A stretch of 64,000 bases of DNA, taken from Nageia nagi. Lineage: Eukaryota; Pinophyta. Both the position numbers and the translations under genes were made by a program. The stretch covers positions 167,090,001-167,154,000 of the forward strand of contig JBITNC010000001.1 in the NCBI GenBank assembly GCA_050084985.1, written 5' to 3'. Below the pieces are notes generated by a model that was not told the DNA's origin, made no database searches, and saw only the letters and a list, made by a program, of their open reading frames with translations. This document shows, piece by piece, positions 55,851-64,000 of this stretch; the stretch's first letter is position 1; each line of letters starts with the position of its first letter.

Positions 55851-57447
55851 TTAAAATATTAATTTTAATTCCTAAAAAGTTTTACATTATGTTGAAAAAA
55901 TATAAAAAATTATTTTAATTAGTAGTAGCCTCTTTTTGAAAAACTAATTCTACTAAATTAATACTATTAATGGTATCTAAAAACTAAAATTGATGTATAA
56001 TTCATTACATAATAATCAAATAGGATAAATATGGTAATATTCATAGTTTACATTATGTATTTGCAAGGAAATTGATTATGTTCCATTTTTCATTATTATT
56101 AATATTAAATAGACATTGTTAATAACATGCTTTATGTTAAATTAGCAATTGATTCAAGTGCTAGAGTGTAATTCTATTTTCTTGGTTTAAAATAGATGTA
56201 TATTATGGATGCCACATGATGGAAAAGATGAAAATTTTAAATTGAAAAATCAAATTTAATTAAATGCATGTGCCAAATTTCAATTTTTAAGTAAATATAT
56301 CTTTTTAAATTGTTGAATATTTGAATGGTTATTTTTCAATGCCAATCAAATGGGATCTCATTCTCACATTGTTGACAACATGAGTAAAGTGAAATTATGG
56401 ATTATTTCAAATGTTAATAATGTTATCATGATTGTAACAAATCAAAATGGTTGATATCATGCTTGTATGATCATTGCATAGATGGAAGGTATATAAAATC
56501 AAATGAGTCAAATCAACATTGATAAAAAAAATGTTATGAAAAAATGTTCTTTCTTAGTTATTATGATGCAAAATGATTTAAATTACTACTAATTGATTAT
56601 GGTTGAAAATTCCAAACCCAATAATATTATCTCCACATTGTTAACATTGTATATTTACTATAAATTGATTGAAAATTGGATATGTTACAAATCTTTGAAT
56701 ACTTGTTTGAAAATGCCACTATTTCACAAATATGCACTGACATAAGAATATTGAACAAAAGTGTAAAATACATGATTAAAAAATTATGTAAAAATAGCAT
56801 TATCAATCACCTAGGTTTACTTTGAAAATCAATTAAATTAATCAATTCAAATATGATCAAATGTCCAATTTTAATATGTAAGGCTAATAAATGTTTGAAT
56901 ATTGGATTTTTTATAGAATTCAAATGAAACTCTCTCAATGATGGATACTAATTCAATGTTATGCTCAAAATTATTTTCAAGGCCATGGTCATTCCATGTA
57001 CAAAATCTCATATATTGTAGGTTATTCCAAGCTTGGGGCATCAAAATACCTCATCAGCTTGATAATCATGGCTCAATAGAACTATGAGTCACAACAATCA
57101 TAATGACATAATGGATATCATATTTATTTCATCTTTGCTCTTGCAATTGATTTTTCTTTCATGAGATGTGACCTATGTGCATATTATGTTGGATTATTCT
57201 CAAAAAGGTATTATCCAGGGGAGTAGGACTTGAATAAAGGTGCTCTTCTCATACATGGATTCTAATTTTAGCTTGATTACTTGAAGAAGATAGATCAAGG
57301 GGTAATACAAGAATAAAAGGGGGTATAATGAATATCATACTCAACATATCAATCAAAAAAGGGAATTCCACTTTACTATTGAAAATTTTCTTCTCTCTTC
57401 TAAACTTCTCTGGATTATGCAATTTCAATACTTTCCATTTCATATCC
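55851..57447. other. gypsy-5 3' non-coding region
   Basis: About 1.6 kb of AT-rich sequence with no coding signal. CACATTGTTRACAACATG-like words recur near 56110, 56365 and 56635. Part of it just after 55850 could belong to whatever truncated copia-2. Confidence 0.5.
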
Positions 57448-57461
57448 AAAGAGGGTCAAAA
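57448..57461 (+). other. gypsy-5 polypurine tract
   Basis: AAAGAGGGTCAAAA adjoining the 3' LTR. Close to AAAAAGGGGCAAAA of the 11-kb element. Confidence 0.75.
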
Positions 57462-58168
57462 TGTAGATTCCTAAAAATGATTTATAATTTATTTAATAAA
57501 TCATATTTAGAATTTTTAAATGAATTATTGTAATAATACAAATATCAAGATAAAGTTGATATTATAGTGCAATGCCATGTGTTATATTAAATGTTATATC
57601 ATTTATCATGGTTCATATTCTAAAGTATCTTGAATACAATAATGATTATATTATTGCTAGAGTTTGGCATTAAATCCTTTCTATATCTTCATAGGCTATA
57701 TATATGAGTGGAATATGTTTACCTCCATAGATTGAATCTCTTTTATATGACAAGATATCTAATAGGTGGTTGTCTATCATAATCTTATCAAGAAGTAATG
57801 TCTCTCGATGCCACTTATTATGAGAAATTTTTATACTCTTAGCTCTAAAATTGTATATCTTTTGTGCACTCCATAATTCATCATATTCAACATTATTAAT
57901 TATGTGTATCTTAGGGATATAGGGTTTCATATTTTGAAGGTAGAGGCTATTAATTCATTCTTTCGAAGATCCATTATGAGCTCACCTACAATTCATTCCC
58001 ATTCCTCTAAAGATTAATAGAAATTTACTATTGAGGATTGTACATATACTTCATATCAGGTGAATGCTTTCCATGTATATTTATTATATCTAATATAGTG
58101 TACATATCTATCTCTTATTATATTATCGATCATTTATAAATTATATTTTACATAATTTAGGATCTATA
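57462..58168 (+). repeat. gypsy-5 3' LTR
   Basis: 707 bp; see 5' LTR. Starts TGTAGATTCCTAAAAAT. The 86-codon minus frame 57670-57930 within it is not a gene, as its counterpart in the other LTR is not conserved as coding. Confidence 0.85.
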
Positions 58169-58173
58169 GGTAC
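58169..58173. repeat. Target duplication (right) of gypsy-5
   Basis: GGTAC; one change from GGTAT at 46075-46079. Confidence 0.7.
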
Positions 58174-58440
58174 ATAATGGAAATCTTAATCAAAATGCCA
58201 ATTTGATAGAGCAAGGTTCTTAATGAGGTTCTAGAATAATAAGGGGAAGGTGAGGGGGAGAAGGGGAGGGGGATAATATTGTATCCCCTTATTTGATAGA
58301 GTAAGGGGGAGAATATTGTATCACCTTATTTGATAGAGCAAGGAGAAGAAGGGGAGATAAAGGGGAGATGAAGGGTTTTATCAAAATACTAATTTGATAG
58401 AGAAAGGTTTTCAATGAAGTTCTTAATATTACCAATATTA
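58174..58440. repeat. Purine-rich tract and AATTTGATAGAGCAAGG array
   Basis: (A)TTTGATAGAGYAAGG occurs at about 58200, 58300, 58333 and 58392, separated by G/A-rich runs (AAGGGGAAGGTGAGGGGGAG). One more copy lies left of gypsy-5 at 45922, so the array predates and was split by that insertion. Confidence 0.75.
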
Positions 58441-58686
58441 TATCACCTTAAATCTTAAATATTATGGTTTTTATCATTATTTTTGTGTTTAGATGATTAT
58501 ACATGTCTAGTTCACTTAAATGTTCATTTTAATTGTTGTGTAAAATACATAACAACATCATAATTATCACCATTCATCCAATAAAATCAACAACATAATA
58601 ACATAGTCCATAACAATATCCAAATTCCATCATAATGTTTATCCACACATCATCCTCATCCATATATCATGATCTACAACTAATAT

Positions 58687-58701
58687 ACAAAAAAAAAAAA
58701 A
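58687..58701. repeat. Poly(A) run
   Basis: About 15 A on the plus strand, immediately beyond the presumed last exon of the minus-strand relic. Confidence 0.9.
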
Positions 58702-59050
58702 AATATCTACATAATCAATCCTAAACTTATCTATCTAGGACTAGATTTATCTCCATCATTGATCCTCATCTTATTTTTAGGTGATGTAGATGCCCCATGT
58801 TGTACAACACAAAGAAACTTAACTTATTAGATATTATCATTCATATTTGTAATTCCTTTAAACATTAAATTAGATTTTTTTAATCTATCTACATTATAAA
58901 AATACATAAATATTAGCATATCATATTGTTTATCTCCTCCCTTATCAATTATTACATGCTACATAGGTGGTGTAACCATCTAATCAAAAAATAAAAATAC
59001 GAGAAATAATGTCCTACAAGATGAAATAAAGCACAATCATAAAAATAAGG

Positions 59051-59055
<5 letters not shown>

Positions 59056-59096
<41 letters not shown>
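59056..59096. repeat. (TA)n microsatellite
   Basis: About 19 TA units, within a presumed intron of the minus-strand relic. Confidence 0.95.
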
Positions 59097-59098
<2 letters not shown>

Positions 59099-59139
59099 TA
59101 TCTTCAAATTGTATACACATAAACAATTATTTTAAAAAA

Positions 59140-59600
59140 TAAACTAAAATGGTATAGATGTCTGAGTGCCAAACTATGGAATGATCAACATTGAAGGAGG
59201 GATTGACATGCCCTTTGGTTAGTTGAATGTGGTCATTGTAGGACCTCCCTTGAATAGAAAAAATATTTTGAGAATATATATGTACAAATACAAATGTGAA
59301 TTTTAGTTCTTAGGTAAACTATTTTAGAGTATATATCTTATAAAATTAATATAAAACTTTATTTTAAAAAATAATCTGAAATGGTATAGAATTCTAAGCA
59401 TCAAATAGTTTTACAATAGACATTAGAGGAGCCATCAACATGCCCTCTAGTTAGTTGAATATTGCCATTGCATGACCTCATTGGAATAGCAAAAATATTT
59501 TGAGCATACATGTACACATGTACAAATTTGAATTTTAGTTCTCAAGTAAACTATTTTAAAGTATATCTAATACAATTAACATGAAATTTTAAAATTGATA
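59140..59600 (-). repeat. 233-bp tandem duplication including an exon
   Basis: Copies at about 59140-59370 and 59371-59600 share AAATGGTATAGA, AGTTGAAT-T-G-CATTG and TTTTGAATTTTAGTTCT-like runs plus AAATATTTTGAG. Each carries one exon-like segment with matching reading frame (minus strand: G-x-x-M-x-x-FN...GM...M...F-x-x-Q-x-SIPF). Confidence 0.75.
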
Positions 59601-60677
59601 TATTTTTTTACCTCAAAAGGTGTCCTAAGAGGTCTAGGAGTCAATATCATATAACATATATGAAATGTATTTGATGTGGAGTCTCCCATCATCTACGATA
59701 AAAAAATATAAAGGTATTTAAAATTTAAATTAAGTGTATATAATTTTTATTAAAATAGAAATGCATGTATATTTAACACACTTAATATATGGTATATGTA
59801 CCTATGTAATCATAAGATCAATATGATCCATTGATAGCATCTTCATATAATATAGTCCAACATCTGAAGTGGGCCTAAGATATATCTCATCATAAGTCTG
59901 ACACACATGAGGACCAATTCCACTAACTCCTCCATCATCTCTATGCTCACTAAAATCAACTACCACATGGGTAGCTTATTCAATGAAACTATGTGAAATA
60001 TGACTCAAAGATCTTAGTGCTAAAACCAGTACTTAATGCTAAGTAGGTGCAATAATAGGAGGAGTAGGAGGAGTGATAAGAGGTGGAGCATGCACATGTC
60101 AATTTGGATTGACCTATACCACTAGTATATACTATCTCAAGCCATGACTAATACCTTATTATATTTCAAGCTAAAATAATTTGGTTTCATATTAAATTCA
60201 AAATCCACCCATAATTTCTTCCAAAAATACATTGGGACATCATAATTAGAGTGTGGTGGTTTATCAAACATCATCCACCATTGATCCCAAAACTTCTCAA
60301 CTATCTATGGATGGGTACACCAATTGTATGGAATTCATTATTTAGTAGGTGGAATGGGTTCTCTAGTACTAGGATCAATGAAATATAGATCTATAGTGGC
60401 TTTAGTAAAATGAAACTTATTAATCTTATGAGTGGAGATACCATTTGAATAATTCTCTCTCATTCACTCTCTCCATGATTGAAAATTATGCATATCCCCA
60501 TCAATGGATATAACGATATCAATTATGGTTTGCCTCAAAGATGTAAACTACAACATGGCTCAAGGAATTGTGGATATTTTGGATGTGATTTATTTTTTCC
60601 TATAATACTTTAACATTTTCATCAATATTATCTCCCAATAGATACTCATATATATCATCAGATAGGGATCAAGCGGG

Positions 60678-61197
60678 TGAAGGAATTTAAGGATTCCTTA
60701 ACCAAGATCAATTGTGCTTTTTTTCAAAAAACTAACACTTAATATAATATCCACACACACAAAGTAATAGAAAATTATATATAGTGGCTCCTCTCAAAAG
60801 TGAGTACTCCACTTCTAGTCTAATATATTATTACTTCTCAATAGATGACTCTTATAAGTCTTTACAAACACTTGATCATCCTATAATATAAAAACTAGGA
60901 GCATTATGATGCCTTATAAAAATGTGTATGTTACAAGGAGGAGGAACTTGATTTATAGGTACAAAAGTCTCTTTGGCTCACCCTTTTACCCAAGGGGAAT
61001 GCCATCATACATAGAGTAAACATATCCCTATGCTAGGTGAGAATGGGTGATGGAGAGTCTTTCAATTACCATTCTTACATACCTTTTTCAACTACTCTTC
61101 TCATACACTATTTTTAATTTACTAAATACTTAAAGGTATTAGAAATACTTTTAAGTATTAGTAGTGAAATTTGAATAATTCATTACTTATTATAACA
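60678..61197 (-). repeat. copia-3 3' LTR
   Basis: About 520 bp; minus strand begins TGTTATAATAAG and ends TTCCTTCA. TATA box TACCTATAAATCAAG at 60949-60961. It shares CCCTTGGGTAAAAGGG and the AAGTATTTAG region with the copia-2 LTR. Confidence 0.75.
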
Positions 61198-61206
61198 CTT
61201 CCCTTT
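61198..61206 (-). other. copia-3 polypurine tract
   Basis: Minus strand AAAGGGAAG adjoining the TG of the LTR. Confidence 0.65.
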
Positions 61207-61684
61207 AATGTAATATGGGAGTAAAGGATAGAGAACATAGAGAGAAACTGTAAGAGAATTCTCCTCTATAAGAAATACAATCAAAGATGAGAGCTTTACA
61301 TATTGAGAAGTAATAAATCCTAGATAAGTCTCAACTACTTAACCATTTTATCAGATGGTTTACAATACAACAATCATCAACCATAAATGATTTTAATGTA
61401 CAAGTAGTCATTCAATAACAAGTTGACTTTATGAGCTTGCATGACCTGACATACCCAAAGTAACTTGCAATCTCTAGAAAAAACCTACAAGCTATAAGCA
61501 ACTCATAAACAATATTAGTTAAATGCATCATATATACATTCATATCAACATAAGATAAATGAATCAAATAATTCCATCCATAAACTAATCAAATGGTGCT
61601 AATCATCACAAAGATGCCAAGCAAATTTATAGTCACCTTTTGTATAATAAAATATGTGTTGATCAAAATAGAATGTAAAAAATG

Positions 61685-62006
61685 TATGCATACTATTTCC
61701 TCATACATTGATAACTAAATAGTGTTGCACATACTAGTTCATCACACATGGATAACTAAATAGTACCACTAATGCACATACTAGTTCCTCACATGCTAAT
61801 AAATAAATAATACTAATAATACACATGCTAGTTCTTGACATATGTATAACTAAAAAATGCTAATAATGCACATACTAGTTTCTCACATATGGATAACTAA
61901 ACAATGCCACCAATGCACGTACTACTTTATCACATGTGGATAACTAAATAGTGTTACCAATGGATATATTAGTTCCTGAGACATGGATAACTAAATAATG
62001 TTTCAC
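61685..62006. repeat. 47-bp tandem array in copia-3 3' region
   Basis: Seven degenerate copies of CACATACTAGTTCCTCACAT then ATGGATAACTAAATAGTG-CACCAATG, period 47 bp. Lies between the polyprotein stop and the 3' LTR. Confidence 0.9.
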
Positions 62007-62089
62007 AAAAAGATCAACACTATACATCTAACAAAATCCTCCTATAGTTGAAGTTGTCATAACAAACATAAATTCAACAAGAATTTAAT

Positions 62090-62770
62090 CTTCAATCCCC
62101 ATTGAGGGAAACTTCATCAATACAATAGACACCCTAAGCTTGCATAATTGAGCCTTATAAAGGGGTTTGATTAACATATCAGTAAAGTTTTTATTCAATG
62201 GACAATACTAAAGTTGCAAGGTTCCATATAGAACTTTCTCCCTAATGAAATGTGATTGGATTTAAACATGTTTTGTTCTCTAATGATGCATAAGGTTATT
62301 CATCAAAGTAGTTACCAACTAATTATCTGAAGAGATATGATATGGATCAAACTATTCAAACATAATTTCTTTTAGAATATGCCTGAGCCAAATAGCTTCT
62401 TGGGATACAACTATTATAGCTCTATAGTCTACCATTATAGTGGATAAAGTGAAAGTAGGTTGATTCTTGGAAGACCAAGAGATAGCACATGAATGAATAT
62501 CAAATACATAAGAAGAAGTAGATTTCTTTTTCATCTCTATGATCCCCATAGTAAGAATCTAAAAATCCTAAAAGAAAAAAGGAAGGCATGGTAAATTTGA
62601 GGGAAAGATCAGTAGTGCTTGCAATATACTTTAAGATCTTCTTAGTAATATTAACATTCTTAATATAATAATTTAGCTTAAACCTTATCATCAGATTCAT
62701 TTCATAATCAATATCTAGCCTAAAGATATTCATATAAATAAGACTACCAATAAGGTACATATATGGCATA
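62090..62770 (-). pseudogene. copia-3 RT C-terminus and RNase H
   Basis: Frame 62500-62769 holds MPYMYLIGSLIYMNIFRLDI (the GSLLYL-x-x-TRPD connection) and LLGFLDSYYGDHRDEK (GF-DSDWAGD). Frame 62352-62549 holds KKSTSSYVFDIHSCAISWSS and KNQPTFTLSTIMVDYRAIIV plus AIWLRHILKE, the copia RNase H. Then HFIREKVLYGTLQL and a typical end LRVSIVLMKFPSMGIED near 62095. Two frameshifts and a few stops. Confidence 0.9.
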
Positions 62771-63560
62771 GCATCTGCTAACTAAGAGTTGAGTTGGTCT
62801 CAAGTTCTATTCCAAGAGAAACTAGGATAGTCACACACTTACACTCTTCCATTATAAATTTCTTCAAAATATCTTAGATGAATTTTTATTGACTAAGGTA
62901 GGTATAATCCTTATATTAATACACTTGCATATTAAGGCAGTAGTGAAAGATACCAATATTAGTCATCTCAAATTCTACCTTAAGTTTGGATATGAAATCA
63001 TTAATGATTTTCATATTATCCCTTGTAATCAAAATATCATCCATAGAGAATAATCAATACTTATCCTTTTCTTTCATTGAGCACATATAGATCTGTATAT
63101 GGATAGCATTTTAAGAACCAATAGCATTAAATTATCCTAAAAATATTTTTATACCAAGTTCTAGGTGCTTGCTTAATTTCATACAAATAATTCTTTAGCT
63201 TGCACACATGGTACTCTTTTCCTTACACAACAAGCCCTTTAGGTTGACTCATGTATATCTCAACATCTAGGTCATCATGTAGAAAAGCACTTTTCATATT
63301 GAGTTGGAATACCTTCCAACCATAAGATGTGGAAAGTTCAATAATCAATTTAAATGTAGCCATCTTTATTACTAGAAAAAATGTTTCCTCATAATCAATT
63401 CCATATTTTTGAGTAAAACACCAACCTTGCCTTATATTTCTCAATTTCACCATTTGAATTATACTTAACCTTGTAAACCCATTTTTTTTTAAATTTTATT
63501 GCTTATAGTTGGAGTTGGTTACTAAGTCCCAAGTTCCATTTTTTATAAGAGCCTCATATT
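62771..63560 (-). pseudogene. copia-3 reverse transcriptase
   Basis: Frame 63223-63453 (76 codons): KYGIDYEETFFLVIKMATFK and VFQLNMKSAFLHDDLDVEIY, MSQPKGL, matching copia VDYEETFAPVAK and DVKTAFLNGDL-EEIYM-QP-G. The catalytic box near 63025 reads SMDDILI in place of YVDDILI, keeping both Asp. Frameshifts interrupt it. Confidence 0.9.
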
Positions 63561-64000
63561 CCAACTTCATGGCATCCATCCAACAAGATGTTTGGATGCC
63601 GCCTTAAAGGTTTAAGGTTTATTAAGGTTATTAATTTTAGCAAATAAAGACTTATTCAAAGTCATGCTTCTAGTAATCCTTAGAGTTGGAAGTTTTTTCT
63701 CTTGTAGTGACTTATTTGAAGTGATATCCAACCACTTAGTTATATTTGAAGAGTCTTCAAAGTCTTCACTTGAAGAAGATTCATTAAGGCATTCATTGAA
63801 CTTAACATCCCTTAAAATAAGCATTTATTTTTAAAGAGAGTAGAACCTATAGCCTCTATACTGACTATCATATCCCATAAAGATCCATTTTATTTATTTT
63901 TTATGCAACTTCTTTATTTTCACTAAAACTATGAAGAAAAAAGCTTCACAATTATAAAATCTAAGATGAGAAATGTTAGGTTTCTTTCTTATCCATGCCT
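63561..64000 (-). pseudogene. copia-3 integrase C-terminus and linker
   Basis: At 63990-63840 the minus strand reads CEAFFFIVLVKIKKLHKK then WIFMGYDSQYRGYRF, the copia GCEAF...K-x-x-FIGY-x-x-x-KGYR block. Frame 63612-63824 (70 codons) starts ILRDVKFNE and continues with an acidic/Ser-rich linker and LRITRSMTLNK. Cut by the window end. Confidence 0.85.

Larger units (their letters stand above)
46080..58168 (+). mobile_element. gypsy-5, gag-only LTR element with nested copia-2
   Basis: Direct repeats of 708 bp (46080-46787) and 707 bp (57462-58168) in the same orientation begin TGTA-A--CCTAAAAAT and end TCTAAA/TCTATA, presumed decayed TCTACA. They are bordered by GGTAT/GGTAC. A primer-site-like TGGTGAAACC follows the first and a purine tract AAAGAGGGTCAAAA precedes the second. 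Internal coding is gag only. No protease, RT or integrase of gypsy type was found in 49030-49770 or 55850-57447. Copia-2 is inserted at 49771. LTR divergence is clearly larger than in the 11-kb element. Confidence 0.82.
58690..60677 (-). pseudogene. Multi-exon gene relic of unknown function
   Basis: Minus-strand coding relic with plant-like splice signals. The first exon (60677 to about 59802, cut at its 5' side by copia-3) includes FDKPPHSNYDVPMYFWKKLW, FNMKPNYFSLKYNKVL, PPLITPPTPPIIAPT and HRDDGGVSGIGPHVCQTYDE, then IYLRPTSDVGLYYMKML. Exon 59612-59692 is MMGDSTSNTFHICYMILTPR. Then come two copies of a duplicated exon (about 59385-59476 and 59150-59244) and a last exon from 59013 to about 58720 (IIDKGGDKQYDMLIF, VQHGASTSPKNKMRI). 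Stops occur in several exons. No family recognised. It may be transposon-encoded. Confidence 0.5.
60678..64000 (-). mobile_element. copia-3, 3' part of a Ty1/copia element
   Basis: Minus-strand element running off the right edge: end of integrase, reverse transcriptase, RNase H, a 3' non-coding region with a 47-bp tandem array, polypurine tract and 3' LTR. Related to copia-1 and copia-2 but more open in the RT/RNase H region. Its 3' end interrupts the multi-exon relic at 60677/60678. Confidence 0.85.

Noticed and set aside
57670-57930. 86-codon minus-strand frame
   Set aside because: Lies in the gypsy-5 3' LTR; the equivalent frame is broken in the 5' LTR.
61685-62006. CRISPR-like regular array
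   Set aside because: Units are contiguous degenerate 47-mers without unique spacers, in a eukaryotic retrotransposon.

Overview
The window is AT-rich, non-coding-dominated plant nuclear DNA made almost entirely of old, nested and heavily mutated transposable elements. No intact host gene, rRNA or functional tRNA was found. The organism is a seed plant with a large repeat-rich genome. The gypsy and copia families, the plant tRNA-Lys-like pieces and the very old nested insertions would suit a conifer or other gymnosperm, but that is inference. All coordinates and alignments were made by eye.

Left half (1 to 32.4 kb) is one stack of insertions, mostly read on the minus strand. A Ty3/gypsy element, here gypsy-3 (about 21.87-32.35 kb), was hit by a Mutator-like DNA transposon (23851-29002, 9-bp target duplication, inverted repeats of 600-700 bp) inside its reverse transcriptase. 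It was hit again by a Ty1/copia element, copia-1 (15127-21868), inside its integrase. Copia-1 was hit inside its RNase H by another gypsy element, gypsy-1, whose left end lies outside the window (1-1800 plus 12813-15126). Gypsy-1 was hit between protease and reverse transcriptase by the youngest element, an 11-kb LTR retrotransposon (1801-12812). This element has both LTRs, a perfect 5-bp target duplication (ATGGT), primer-binding site and polypurine tract. It carries only an upstream ORF, gag and protease, with no reverse transcriptase, RNase H or integrase.

Middle (33.5-46.07 kb): an internally deleted gypsy element (gypsy-4, plus strand) with an in-frame 9-residue tandem repeat; about 3.4 kb of featureless AT-rich DNA; a 40-bp tandem repeat; a telomere-like CCCTAAA-rich minisatellite; then a degenerate plus-strand gene (41.0-43.9 kb) of a widespread eukaryotic transposase-like family, with a recognisable intron, followed by a polypyrimidine tract and a tRNA-Lys-like relic.

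Right half (46.07-64 kb): a second gag-only gypsy-type element (gypsy-5, 46080-58168, two LTRs of 707-708 bp, GGTAT/GGTAC target duplication) carries an inserted and 3'-truncated copia-2 (49771 to about 55850). It sits in a short tandem array between the transposase-like gene and a convergent, minus-strand, multi-exon gene relic (about 58.7-60.68 kb) with a tandemly duplicated exon. That relic is cut by the 3' end of copia-3 (60678-64000, minus strand), which carries a 47-bp tandem array between its coding region and its LTR. Copia-1 and copia-2 are one family in opposite orientation and share an unusually long leader of about 2.7-3 kb between primer site and gag.
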